Of a DNA stretch of 64,000 bases, positions 21,400-33,587 are shown piece after piece. The stretch is from assembly GCA_015680685.1 (NCBI GenBank), contig MNCI01014982.1, forward strand, positions 230,803 to 294,802, in the 5' to 3' direction. A program made the position numbers and the translations under genes. The stretch comes from Gnetum montanum (taxonomy: Eukaryota; Streptophyta; Gnetopsida; Gnetales; Gnetaceae). Below the pieces are notes generated by a model that saw only the letters and a list, made by a program, of their open reading frames with translations, searched no databases and was not told the DNA's origin. Every line of letters begins with the position of its first letter. Positions within the stretch are counted from its first letter, which is position 1.

Positions 21400-21906
21400 G
21401 TGCATATCGTCATGTTAACACATGTAGTAACTAATTGGATTAAGGCTAGTCACCTACCCAAGAAAAGATATAATCTTGGGAGTTCCCTTATTTACCTACA
21501 AATCACTGGGAATGAGTCTTTCAAGGCTTTTCTAGACTCAGGTTCTAGTGTAAATTTTATTTCTCATGAGATGTATAAAGCTTGGAACCTACCTCCATTT
21601 AAGAAGAGCAACATTCTTCTTGACTTGGCAAATCAATCCATAATTGTTCCTTTGGAGCTAGTGGAGCACATTGTAACCATTGTTTGTGGGTGGTCCTATC
21701 TTGCCAACTTCCTGGTGATCTATGTTGACACCTGTAAGGGGGACTTTCCAATCATCATGGGAAGGGCTTGGTTGAGCACCATTGATGCACAACTGGGAAT
21801 CAAAGAGCTCTCCTTGGAGATTTCCAAGGAAAGCACATTCGGGAAGATAAAGAAGAAGAGCATTCCATGCATTATGTACAATGATAAAAGGTGCAACTAT
21901 GTGTAG
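21400..21906 (+). pseudogene. Athila-like retroviral-type aspartic protease
   Basis: A 168-codon open stretch; the ATG is arbitrary because the domain is part of a polyprotein. The active-site motif FLDSGSSVNFIS lies at about 21526-21561, followed by MYKAWNL, LANQSIIVPLELVE and the C-terminal FPIIMGRAWLST, the usual order in Athila proteases. The catalytic Asp is present. The stretch ends at a stop at 21904-21906 and the polyprotein frame beyond is broken, so it is scored as a pseudogene although this domain is unusually well kept. Confidence 0.8.
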
Positions 21907-22399
21907 AAACTATAGTCCATAAAAAATACATTGATCATAGCATGTAAATAGTATGTAGGTGTGTCTAAAATTCAAAGGTGCATGTACACAACAGCCACAA
22001 AACAAGAAGACACCCAGTGGTTGACAGTTGATCCGGATAGCAACTCAACACTTTGCATGGAACCAACTGAGAGCTTAATGAGTGTCTATGTTAAAGGTAT
22101 GGATGAACTAGGGTGAGTTCATTGTCAATTCTCCAATGATGAACCTGATGATACCAATTGAGGAGAGTTTGAAATCCTTGAAAGTTTCAAATAGGAGCCC
22201 CTAAAGTTGAAAACTCTACCTATCGGCATGGAATATGCTTTTCTAAATAATGGAAAGCTAATGATAATCAATGTCAACCTTGTTCTTGAAAAAAAGAGAA
22301 GCTATTGAAGATGGTTAACAAGTGACCAATAGCCTTTTCTTGATCATATTTTGAACTCATTGCAATTGGTCAAAGGATATGCTAGCATTGCATCTATAC

Positions 22400-22789
22400 A
22401 GATCCTTCCATAAAGCCAAAGAGGTAGTTGTAGTGATGGTTGAATCCCAAACTCAAGAAGATCATTAAAGGGGAGATTAAATAATTCCTCAAGGGAGGGT
22501 TCATCTATCCCATTGTGGATATTGAGTTGGTTAGCCTAATGGTGATAGTGCCAAAGAAAGGTGGTAAGTGGAGGGTTTGTATTGACTTCAAGCTATTGAA
22601 CATGGTGACTTACAAAGATTATTTTTTGTTGTCATTTGTGGACTAAGCGTTGGACATCACTTCTAGGCATTTCTTTTATAGATTTTTGGATGATTATAGT
22701 GGCCATAACCAAATTCAGATTGCACCTGAGGATTAGGCCAAAACCACATTCACAAGTCCCTAGGAGACTTTTACATGCAAAAATATGTT
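22400..22789 (+). pseudogene. Reverse transcriptase, N-terminal part (split by insertion)
   Basis: The plus-strand frame reads FLKGGFIYPIVD, SLMVIVPKKGGKWRVCIDF (near 22530-22590), DDYSGHNQIQIAPED and TFTCKNM, the fingers and palm blocks of a gypsy RT. It stops within the MPFGL block, where another retrotransposon begins at 22790. The missing part resumes at 29118 with atgccatttgccttg (MPFAL). Stops are present in both halves. Confidence 0.8.
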
Positions 22790-23635
22790 GATGAGTGGTG
22801 AGGTACCCCTACACTCAACCATACGAAATGAGCATAGCACATGCGATCCGATCAAACTCCGCAGACGAACTAGTTGTGGCACATAGACAGTTATCCTTAG
22901 GTTGCAGTTCGCTGTCTTCCCACCTGGACTAGTATTGCATTTGTCACGTATGGTTTAGCCCAGATGAGGTGTATGATGTGTTCCTAATTCTAACGCTACT
23001 CTTGAAGGCAATGGAAAATAATATTAACTAAGCTAAGCTAGGAGGAAAGGGTAAGAGAATCTAATCTAGCCTAAGTGCGATGAGCAACCGATTCCTTGAC
23101 CAACCGTACACATCTTGGACCTCATGCATAACTACCACTGGGATTACCAAGTGCAGATCCTAGGTACGCCACTGGGCTACCAAGTAGTCACACTTAAATG
23201 CTCATAATCAAGTTGTACTCATTCCACGTTCTAGGAGTTTAAGGGTGAGAGAGAGAAAACAGTAAATAACAATAAGTAAATAAATAACAAAGTGATTGCT
23301 GCAATGATGAAGTAATCTCGATCTTTATTGCCGGTCATGTGCGTGTCCAAGTACATCATACTCGAATAAAGAATGCTATACAATTACATTCACCACACTG
23401 TGGGCAGAAACTACCAGAGCTTCGCTACTTCTAACTCCTAATTAATCACTAATAACTAATACTGGGAAAGTTGCCTCTTATTTATAGAAATTACGGCGTG
23501 ATATCGCGTATGAGTTATCGCGTATGCGATATCGTAGCTACGATATCACGGTCACTGCGATATCGTGGCTATTGATACAACAAGGCTGATATATCACGGT
23601 TGTGATATCACAGCCAACAAATTCATGACTCATCA
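22790..23635 (-). repeat. 3' LTR of the nested element
   Basis: It matches 28203-29117 but lacks a block of about 30 bases near 23421 that the other LTR keeps (aaactatctttggagtggcc). Toward its right end it is packed with GATATC palindromes (23493-23610). On the minus strand this cluster lies upstream of a TATA-like ctataaataagag. Confidence 0.88.
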
Positions 23636-23809
23636 TACCCCCACGACTGAATGAAAACTCATCCTCAAGTTACAGAGAGAACAAGCTCCATTGATTACAT
23701 AGTGGATAGGTATGGGATTATTGACTGACTAGAATGGATTCATGCCACAGTGTGGAGTGAGACACAACACAAAAGAAAATCTTATGATTACAAAATGGTG
23801 GAACTCATG

Positions 23810-24345
23810 TAGTTCCTAGTGGCGGTGGCTCCTCCATTGGTGTCTTTCCCTTTTCTTGTGCTCTAGGTTTTAGAATTTGATGGTGTCGAAGTATGGCCTG
23901 GAGTTTCTCCTCTTGTAAGGCCTTGAGTGCCTTGGCATATGTGTAAGTTTGCACTTGTTCCATAGAGGCAACCTAGTCAGCCTTCTCTTTTTCTTCCGCC
24001 ACTCTTTTATTCTCTGTCAACAGTTTATTAAGTTGCTTGATTCTGAAAGTGTCCAGCTAGTTTTGAGCAACCTTTGGCCTTGTATTTGGAAGGTTTAATA
24101 CTTCCAAAATGGCTTGAACAGAGAAGTCAACAGTCACACCACAATTTTCAACCATGGTGCCTTCTTCTTTATTGTGCCAAAATTGGTACATTTCCCCTAA
24201 GTACCAGGCACTACTTTCAGAGAGGATATCTCCTACTTCTGCCTACCTGAACTGTATGGTAGGAGGATCTTCTTGATGAATGCTAAATGATTGTTCCTCC
24301 TGTTCTGCATGTTGTTTGGTAGGATCTTGTCTTCCACCTCTCTGA
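23810..24345 (-). pseudogene. Degenerate third ORF (env-like or 'plant transposon protein' remnant)
   Basis: A minus-strand frame with few stops reads SSAWYLGEMYQFWHNKEEGT, then IKQLNKLLTENKRVAEEKEK and ALKALQEEKLQAILRHH, strongly coiled-coil in character. It lies just upstream of the 3' LTR, where Athila elements often carry an extra ORF of unproven function. I infer a remnant of that ORF and do not recognise a specific domain. Confidence 0.4.
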
Positions 24346-26262
24346 GATCGTTTGATCGCACCTTCAGCAAGACCTTCTTGTTGTCCATGTTTCGGGGTCA
24401 TCTGCAATCACACGGGACCAATCGTTAGTAAGGTTGTTACCAAAGTTAGGTTATACCTTATTACTTGCCTTAATAGATTTACTTTATTTTCGTGTGATGT
24501 TAATTATTGGAAGAACATGTCCCCAAAAGATTATAATGTTGAGTCCTCTTTGCTTAGGTGGTTTCCAAATTTAATTTTCTGGTATAGCTAAGGGGATGAA
24601 ATTGTTTTTGACACATTTTATTCTTAATTTTAGAACTAATTACCCTTAAAGATGTCCTTAGAGAGATGATGAATTTCAAAAAATTTATGCGCTATTCGAC
24701 ATGTGCCCCTCCTCCAAAACTAAGCTGAACATTCCGGGGTCAAGTAGGTTCAAACAAAATGAAAATTGGAGTACCAACGAGCGAGTTATGGATATGATGG
24801 CAAGGGACGCGCAATTGCAAGTTGTAGAGAGAAATTTGAAAAACTTCCCCTGCGTGAACAATTGCAAATGTTGTTGATTAGCACAAGGGGGTCACGTATA
24901 TATATTTTCATTGAAGTTAGAGAACTTAGAGAATGTACCAAATTTTTAATATTTCTTTGAAATTAAATGATGTAAACTAAGGACATCTGGATGATTGTTA
25001 AGGGGTTCTCAGGTAATTAGATGGTTTAAAAGGCATGAATAATGATCTATGGGTTTTATCAATAAGGACCTTGGGTGACAGAGAAAAAGGCTATGTGATG
25101 ATTCATAGGGACATTGAATCGGAGGGATAGTAATAAGGGAAAGAATATCATGAACAATACGCTGAGGGTAAGAAATTGTGTGTTTGAACTAGAGAATTAG
25201 TGAAGATTACAACAAAATTACACAAGTGGGTCCTCCCCAAAGTAGGTTCCAACCTAGAATGCCCTTGTGTAACCACACTTAAAGTGTCTGTAGGAACTAG
25301 AAGGATCAAATGTAATCTGCACTAACTCCACAAAACACACGTATGTAAATATCACCGAAATAAGATGAAAATTCTATGCTACACGGGACACGAGAAACAA
25401 TTACATGAATAGTGAGATGAGATGAACTATAGAAAGGGATCGTAGAGATTGGGACATAAGGTAATTGACCAAGGACACAGTGAATCTTGCGTGTAAAGCA
25501 TGATTAAAGTGTCATTGACCCATCGTTCCAAGATCAGGACCAAGTCCATCCTTCTAATCAGTGACATCGCATTGTTTCATCCCATGTTGAACAACTATGA
25601 GAGTACCATAACAACAAGGCATACGATCACTTGGCGTTTAGTACAAGGGAGGAGTGATTTTTGTTATATGGCACTTCCTTTTTTTTTTTCTTTTTCACTT
25701 TACTAAATCTAGAGAAGCCACCAACCTTCAGGCATGGGTGCATGTCTTTCCAGTGGGACCCCCTAGAACAACATTTGATTTTTGAGTGCCCTTTTGATTA
25801 CTCTTACTCCCATTTTTCATTAGATCTACAAGGATCTTAGTACAACCATATTGCATGATAACTCCCACAGATGTCACCAAAGAGAATCCACAAGTCCCCT
25901 TGATGTCACACCCTAATCATTCCCTCTTGGTCCATCCTTCTTCATTCTGGGTACAATGAACACAAAATTAATTTTAAGTTTTAGAAATTTCAAGAATATC
26001 ACTGTACCCTTGAACAGAACCTCTTTATTTATAGAGTGGATGAGTGGATGTAGTGGGCTCACTGTTTCAAATAATTGATCACTCATGACTTAATAACATA
26101 AAACACATCTCAACCAACGATCCACATGAGTGTTTTATTCGTAGATGAGATTACTTACAAAAACATAAAAAGACAAACACACAAAAAGATAAAACAAAAA
26201 GTTGAAAAATGAAAAACTGAAAAACAAAAAGTTGTAAAATTAAAGAAAATTAAAAATATTTA
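24346..26262 (-). other. Unassigned internal DNA of the nested element
   Basis: No polyprotein motifs found on either strand. Around 25980-26060 the sequence ctttatttatagagtgga followed by the end of the stretch resembles the TATA region of this family's LTRs, so part of it could be an older LTR fragment. Confidence 0.3.
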
Positions 26263-27600
26263 TTAATCCTGCTTGTTATTGAAATGGGGGATATCCCCCA
26301 TAACTAAACGGTTGAGTATGGCTAGGATTAATAAATGGAAAATGAGGATCCTTGCATATTGGAAATATTGAAGCTGGTCCATATTTATCACCTTGGATTT
26401 CACACACTTTGTAATAAACACAGTGGGGCACTTCATACGATGTAGTTCCCGGATAACGAGTTGACCCACTATGATGTTTAGGACCGTTAGATGGTATGCA
26501 AGGATTGGGCTGATGCCTCCCATGGTTGTGTTCATTGGGCCGTATGGTTGTTGGAGTGTAAGTTGGTGGCCTTGATGAAGTTACATGAGGCGTTGGGTTT
26601 GAAGGTAAGGGTGCACCACATTGTTGGACTTGTGCTGAGTTGGAAGATGCAGTGGCCTCAGAGTTGTGTTGTCCCTTCCTATGGCCGTGTTTAAAGAAAG
26701 GACGCCTTTGATGTTGAGGAGGCTCTTCACTGCTGTTAGTAGCAGTAGCACAAGTGTTGTTCGTGGGTTGCGGTGGTACAAACACCTTAGGAACAGTTGG
26801 TGGCATTGTGGAAGGAGGGAAAGGATGAGAATGTTGAAAGTTAGGAGGAATATAAGGTGCACAAGGTGGTGGTTGTGTTGGAGGTATGGGCTAATAGTAT
26901 TGTGGTGAGATAGAGTATGTTGGCCCAGTTGAAGAAACAGGATGTTGAACGTGATAAGCGTTTGGATTCAGATAATATGAAGGGTGCCTCCAGTCTAAGG
27001 GTGGATTCCCCCATGACTAGGATTGTTGCCACTGTGATCAAACACAGTATCTCTATACGAACTCTGGATGTAATGTGTTTCCCCAATGCTCATGTAGATG
27101 TAACAATATTGGGCATTGACCTTGGGGTGATCGTACAGGCATAGGTTGCATTCATACGTAGAATTGGTAGTTGAGCGCTTATTTCCTTTATTCCTTTTTT
27201 CTGAATGTCTATTATTTCGTCCTGCCTCTTGGGTTGTCAAAACTCTATCTCCAATGGTGTTGATATATTCTCCACACTTTTGATACATCCATTCCAACAT
27301 CTTATTGATCTTTGCCTCAGCTTCTTCTAATGTTTGTTGTATTGGCCAATTTCATGTTTCCACCTTGAGAATTGTTAATTTCTCCTTGTTATGATTAGGG
27401 ACCTTTGTTAAGTTGAGATTTTGGTCTCGTTGATGTTTTTCAACACTCTCCCATGTAGCTATTTCTCCTTCTTCTTTTGCTACCCACTTAATAAGCTCTT
27501 GGATTTGATGGGTTTGTAATTCATATAGTTGATCTTGGGCATACATTCCTAAGGTATCTCTTGTTTCATTATGTAGCCCATCAATGATATGGTACATTAG
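26263..27600 (-). pseudogene. Gag of the nested Athila-family element, broken and partly in a gap
   Basis: From 27597 down, the minus strand gives YHIIDGLHNETRDTLGMYAQ, then LIKWVAKEEGEIATWESVEK. This matches YHIIDGL/HIIDGLRHETRRTLGTYAQ in the element at 39011-45634. A LYDHPK block lies near 27130. A Pro/Gln/His-rich tail occupies 26806-26276 as a 176-codon open frame. The N-terminal part is hidden by N bases 27611-28145. No protease follows. Confidence 0.7.
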
Positions 27601-27610
27601 CCTTTCCTCA

Positions 27611-28145
27611 NNNNNNNNNNNNNNNNNNNNNNNNNNNNNNNNNNNNNNNNNNNNNNNNNNNNNNNNNNNNNNNNNNNNNNNNNNNNNNNNNNNNNNNNNN
27701 NNNNNNNNNNNNNNNNNNNNNNNNNNNNNNNNNNNNNNNNNNNNNNNNNNNNNNNNNNNNNNNNNNNNNNNNNNNNNNNNNNNNNNNNNNNNNNNNNNNN
27801 NNNNNNNNNNNNNNNNNNNNNNNNNNNNNNNNNNNNNNNNNNNNNNNNNNNNNNNNNNNNNNNNNNNNNNNNNNNNNNNNNNNNNNNNNNNNNNNNNNNN
27901 NNNNNNNNNNNNNNNNNNNNNNNNNNNNNNNNNNNNNNNNNNNNNNNNNNNNNNNNNNNNNNNNNNNNNNNNNNNNNNNNNNNNNNNNNNNNNNNNNNNN
28001 NNNNNNNNNNNNNNNNNNNNNNNNNNNNNNNNNNNNNNNNNNNNNNNNNNNNNNNNNNNNNNNNNNNNNNNNNNNNNNNNNNNNNNNNNNNNNNNNNNNN
28101 NNNNNNNNNNNNNNNNNNNNNNNNNNNNNNNNNNNNNNNNNNNNN
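27611..28145. other. Assembly gap (535 N)
   Basis: A run of N within the gag and leader region of the nested element. A 190-codon frame spanning it is meaningless. Confidence 1.
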
Positions 28146-28180
28146 ACCTTGTATGATATAACTAATCTAGATAACTAGCA

Positions 28181-28201
28181 CCGTCCCCAAAAATGGTGCC
28201 A
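28181..28201 (-). promoter_or_regulatory. Primer binding site of the nested element (degenerate tRNA-Asp type)
   Basis: The minus strand reads TGGCACCATTTTTGGGGACG one base from the LTR, compared with TGGCGCCGTTGCCGGGGA in the tRNA-Asp type. It sets the orientation as minus. Confidence 0.6.
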
Positions 28202-28202
28202 A

Positions 28203-29117
28203 TGATGAGTGGTGAGGTACCCCTACACTCAACCATACGAAACAAGCATAGCACATGTGATCCGGTCAAACTCCGCAGATGGACTAGTTGTGGCACCTAA
28301 ACAGTTATCCTTAGGTCGCAGTTCGCTGTCTTCCCACCTGGACTAGTATTGCATTTATCATGTATGGTTTAGCCTAGATGAGGTGTATGATGTGTTCCTA
28401 ATTCTAACGCTACTCTTGAAGGCAGTGGAAAATAATATTAACTAAGCTAAGTTAGGAGGAAAGGGTAAGAGAATCTAATCTAGCCTAAGTGCAACAAGAA
28501 ATCGATTCCTTGATCAACCGTACACATCTTGGACCTTGTGCACAACTACCATTGGGATTACCAAGCGTAGATCCTAGGTACGCCACTGGGCTACCAAGTA
28601 GTCACACTTAAATGCTCGTAATCAAGTCGTACTCATTCCGCATTCTAGGAGTTTAAGGGTGAGAGAGAGAAAATAGTAAATAACAATAAGTAAATAAATA
28701 ACAAAGTGACTGCTGCAATGATGAAGTAATCTCGATCTTTATTGTCAATCATGTGCATGTCCAAGTACGTCACACTCGAATAAAGAATGCCATACAATTA
28801 CATTCATCACATTGCAGGCAGACACGGGAAAATAAACTATCTTTGGAGTGGCCAAACTACCAGAGCTTCACTACTTCTAATTCCTAATTAATCCCTAATA
28901 ACTAATACTGGGAAATCCACCTCTTATTTATAGAAATTGCAGCGCACTGCGATATCGTGTATGCAATATTGCAGGGAAGACATGATATGGCGTACGAGAT
29001 ATCGCGTATGCGATATTGCGACTACGATATCACGGCCACTGCGATATAGCAGCTACTGATACAACAGGGATGACATATCATGGTTGTGATATCATGGCTA
29101 CAATATTTCAGCCATCA
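28203..29117 (-). repeat. 5' LTR of the nested element
   Basis: It begins tgatgagtggtgaggt and ends cagccatca. It contains a GATATC palindrome cluster at 28950-29100 and the TATA-like minus-strand word near 28919. It is directly followed by the resumed RT frame of the outer element. Confidence 0.88.
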
Positions 29118-30110
29118 GATGCCATTTGCCTTGTCCTGAGCATCTTTCAACAACAGATTAGCAGTGGGATGGAAGTCTTCATGGATGAATTCTTCACCTA
29201 TGGTGCTACATTTGAGTAAGCCTTCAACTACCTTAAGTATTTAAAAGACGTGTGAAGACAAACCTTCAACTAAATTGGCAAAAGAGACATCTAATGTTCT
29301 AGGAGGGCATTATCTTGGGACATAGAATATCACAAGCAAGGATTGAGGTGGACCCTAAGAAAATAAGGATCATCCAAGGAATTACCCATCAACTAGAAAC
29401 TATGAAAGATGTCTAGTCATTCCTTAGTCACACTAGCTACTATGAATGCTTCATAAAGAATTTCTCTAAGATTGTCAAATCATTGGTAGAGCTTATAAAG
29501 AAGGATGGTTTATTCTTCTAGGCTGAGAAATGTGAGAATGCATTCTAGTAACTTAAGTAGAAGCTTGTAGAAACTACAATTCTATAAGCGCGTAATTGGT
29601 CCAAACTATTCCATGTCATGTTAGATGCATCAAATTATGCCTTGGGAGCCATGTTCACATAGTTGGATGACTAAAAACATCCTTACTACATCCACTATGC
29701 AAGCTAAAGCATTATGGGTGCACATCTAAATTATATTGGAATAAAGAAACTTAGGCACTATGTGCTTGGGTACAAGGTGTTCATACACACAAATCATAGT
29801 GCAATCTGATTCCTAATAAACAAACCAATGATGAGCCCTTGTATCATACGGTGGCCTGTGATCTTACAAGAATTCGATCTTATGATGGTAGATCAAAAGG
29901 AAAACAAGAATGTGATTGTTGACCACTTGTCTCATTTGAGATGGGACAATAAAGAGGAGGAGAGTCCACTTTCTAATCAATTTCCTAATGAACTCATCTT
30001 TGATGAGGCTATGAATGAACAAGTGTCCAATGATCCTAACTAGTATGATGACATTCTCACCTATCTTTTCACTTAGGAAATGCCATAAGAGTTAGATAGT
30101 AGGAAGAAAC
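29118..30110 (+). pseudogene. Reverse transcriptase C-terminal part and RNase H, decayed
   Basis: It resumes with MPFAL, and then in another frame VFMDEFFTYG (29172-29202), the place of the catalytic VFMDDF-x-x-YG block; here DD has become DE. Further on, RNase H-like text is scattered over frames. It ends with MMVDQKENKNVIVDHLSHL (about 29881-29940), the usual D-x-x-G/N-x-x-N-x-V-AD-x-LS block at the end of the RNase H domain. Multiple stops are present. Confidence 0.7.
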
Positions 30111-30119
30111 AATAGTTTC

Positions 30120-31350
30120 TTCATCAAGCCAAACACTTCATGGAGATCAATAGATACTTTTACAAAGTATGTGTTGATGGCCTAGTTTGTTGGTGTGTTC
30201 TTGATGTTGATCAACTACATGTCTTCCAAGATGCTCACGAGGATCCTTGTGGGGGTCACTATGCTAGGAGATAGAAGACCATTAATATCTTGATGGAAGG
30301 GTATTATTTGCCAACACTCTTTAGGGATGCTTATCAATTTGTTCACTCTTGTGAACGTTGCCAATGTGATGGTGGAATGACTACTCATATGGAGGGACCT
30401 TAGCTATGGATCCAACCATTGGAATCTTTCAACATCTAGGACATTAACTTCATGGGTTCTATCACATCCATGTTAAATGGAAAGGCATATATCATAGTCA
30501 TTGTTAACTATTGTACCAAATGGGTAGAAGCAACAACCGTTACTGACTGTACATCCTCTACAGCTACTTGGTTTGTGTAACAAAATGTTGTAAATAGGTT
30601 TGAAGTGCCACATGCACTAATTTCTCACAATGGTACTCACTTTATAGGTACCACCTTTCAAAAGCTCATGAAATACTTGGGGGTAGAACATAAATTAACA
30701 ACACCTTACCACCCCAAAGCCAATGGTTAAGTAGAGGTAACAAATAATGAAATAACTAAGATCTTAACAAGAATAATTAGCAAATATAGGAGATATTGGA
30801 GCACTAAACTTAACAATGCTCGTTGGGCCTATCGCTCAACTTGGAAACTCCCTATAGGCTATTCTTCCTATGAGTTTGTGTATGAGAAACTGCCAACTAT
30901 TCTTATTTAGTTTGAGCTCCATACAATTTTAATAGCTTATGATCTTGACCTTGACCTAAGTCTAGCACAAAAGGAAAAACTAATAAACCTCAACTTGCTT
31001 GATGAGAACCAATTTGTAGCCCTATCATGTAATGAGTTACACAAGGCATTCAACAAGCAATGTCATGATCTTAAAATAAGGAAAGCAAAATTTCAACTGG
31101 GAGACATGGTTCTTTACTAGAACCCTACACATGTGCCATAAAGAACTAAGTTTTAGACATTGTGGGGAGGGTCTTACATCATCTATGAAACCTTTCCTTT
31201 TGGGGCCATATTAGTATACAACCTAAAAGTCCAAATAAGAAATTGTTGGTTAATATACAACAAATCAAACCTTTCCATGAGCCTAGGAAAGCCAATGACC
31301 ACAACACATCCTTGGATGAACAAGCACGCTTAGTATTTCAGATCTCCTCC
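30120..31350 (+). pseudogene. Athila-like integrase and polyprotein C-terminus, broken
   Basis: The zinc-binding part shows HEDPCGGHYA and, after YYLPTLFRDAYQFVHSC, the CERC pair (about 30350-30361), a complete H-H-C-C set. The catalytic core follows: DINFMGSI with the first Asp at about 30440, SHNGTHFIG near 30622 where the second catalytic Asp is replaced by His, and VEVTNNEI near 30730. The C-terminal LGDMVL block lies near 31098. Several stops are present, including one in the NGQ motif. It cannot be active. Confidence 0.82.
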
Positions 31351-33587
31351 TTCCAACTCAGCCATGGGGGAGATGGCCATCCATTCTGATCATACAAAGT
31401 GGCTCCTCAGTTTTTACACATTTTTACACCATTTTTTGTTTTACAACATTGTTAGTAAATTTTTCTCTTTCTTACATATTTTCCAATTTCTTTTATATTT
31501 TAATTTATTTGGTTAGAATTTCCCTTCTATTTTTCTTGTGTTTATTTTATCTTGTTTTTCCTTTCTTGCCAACAGGATAGTGCACTATAGCCACTTGATT
31601 GTGGCTTGTACTATAATGTTATTTGATTACTAATGTCTGGATTCTATCTTTGAGTTTTGGTATTGATAATTAAGACATGGTTTCTTTTTCATGAAATAGG
31701 TAGTGAGTCCATGTCATCCACCCATCCACAAACTCTTTTGGAAATATGAGGTTGCTTCCTTAATAAAACTTTTAACAAACTTGTGATCTTGGTAGTTTCC
31801 AAACTTGAGAAGGATTAAATGGATTGATAAGGATGTGACTTTAAAGGAATTCAATTCTCTTTGTATTGGCCTACCTTCTTGAATGCATATGGGTTTTCAT
31901 GGATTTCTCACCATTCTACTATCAACCAATAATAGGAAGCTAAAAGTCTTTGCATGATGTGGTTCCTATCCACAATCATAAAAATGTAAAACTCAAAAAA
32001 AGGATGGAAATTTAAAGCACACCCCTTAGACTCAATAACAGGCTACAAGAACTAGTTGTAAGACTAGAAAGACATGTTACCCAAGCCTAAAGGTCCCCTA
32101 TAACTAAGATCCTTTCTAACTTTTGGCTTCTCTTTTCTTCTCTTTAAGGAATGATGATTAATCTATGAAAGCATTCTTACATCTTGAGGGGATGGGCTAG
32201 TCTAAGAGTATCAATGTGAAGTCACTAGAAGTGGTTGGTTTTGATTGGACTAAGGATGAAATTTATCAAGTCATCTTAACCATAAGATCCACAAGGAACT
32301 TTATGTAACCACAATTTGAGAGTCCATTCCACCTTCTCTTTCATCAACTACTACTTGCCATAACTCACCTCACTACTAGGTTTTCATGATTTCATTCAAT
32401 GTCTTAGTTTGATGTGTCAAAATTTTGAGGTAGGTTATTATGGGATTTAGTCCTTAACTTTTCATAACCATTAATCAAGCATGGGGTCCATAGACTCCTT
32501 AGTTTGAAGACATGCAAGGACATTAAGGACATGAGCTTGCTTTGGGGAGGACCCACTTGCATACATCTTAGTTGGGCTAGTTAAGTTTTTTATCCTTAGG
32601 CATTTTTGTGGTCAAGTCTTTTGCACACTCCATTGGTGACATCCAATTATGTGCTCCTTCACAATGTTCTCCAATGAAAAACTCTTTTTGTTGTGAATTA
32701 TCTAACCCTATTCAAGCATTTCATTATGTTCACATCTTTTTTGGCTCTTCAAGAACTTCAAGTTATGATAAAACTCTTTACTTTTTTCTTATCTTTAATG
32801 TTGAAAATGTTCAGAGCTGAAAACCTTCCAGAGCCATAGCTTTTTACCCACTTGTCCAATAAACTTCGTTTTTCAGTCCTACTACTACCAGAGGTTAGCT
32901 CTATGTCATAGGGGCCACACAGGTTTTTGATGGAAAATTTTTCAAAATTTTTTCTAACTTCCAAAAAGGTTTAACTAATGAAATAACATTACAATAATCA
33001 ATTTATGAGGTTAATCCTTTTCAACAAACTTTGGTAGCCATAGAAAGCAGATACTATTAAAATAATCAATCTACCATAATCACAACTTAGCCAAGTGTAA
33101 CTACCCAAGAGAGACAAGGTACCTATATGTTATTAGTTACACATCACACACTAATCCTTAATTCTATTGTGATTGTAGACAACACCAAAGGGGAAGTATG
33201 GACTGGAAGTAAAACTATTCCAACTGACAGATAAATGACCTAGATCAGGAAGAAGTTAATAGCTTGAACAACCCTAGGAGTAGGTAGCAAAAGCCCATGC
33301 AATGGGACCCCTTCATGATTGTTGAATCTTCTCCCTCATTTTCAAGCTACCAGAGGGGTTTGGATGTCAATTTTTGCTAGGGTGTTCAATTTTTTTGTCA
33401 TGAACACCAAATTTTTTAAAAGATTGTAAATTCGTACACTTGGGAACTTAGTGTCTGTTTGTTTGGTTTGAGTTAGTTGGTGCATCAATTACTTAGTCAA
33501 TAATTCCATATCTTCTCAATATTTTGTAAAGAACTTATTCCTTCGTTTGTTCACTCAAGGATGAGTTTTCATTTAGTCATGGGGATA
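31351..33587 (+). mobile_element. Non-coding 3' region of the Athila-like element
   Basis: About 2.2 kb between the polyprotein end and the 3' LTR. No third ORF is readable; the two opposed frames near 32608-32964 are short. It ends in a purine-rich catggggata (33578-33587), the probable polypurine tract. Bases 32505-32590 resemble the start of the window. Confidence 0.5.

Larger units (their letters stand above)
22790..29117 (-). mobile_element. Nested Athila-family element, gag but no pol seen
   Basis: LTRs of 846 bp (22790-23635) and 915 bp (28203-29117) share TGATGAGTGG and CATCA ends. A tRNA-Asp-type primer site lies left of the right LTR and a polypurine tract (rc of taccccca at 23636-23643) lies right of the left LTR. 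Both show minus orientation. The flanks are tatgt and gatgc, compatible with a decayed 5-bp duplication of tatgc in the host RT. The internal 4.6 kb contains gag remnants and an extra coiled-coil ORF remnant, but no protease, RT or integrase that I can see. Bases 27611-28145 are N, so part of gag is unread. Confidence 0.85.

Noticed and set aside
27584-28156. 190-codon ORF across the N run
   Set aside because: It consists almost entirely of unknown bases.
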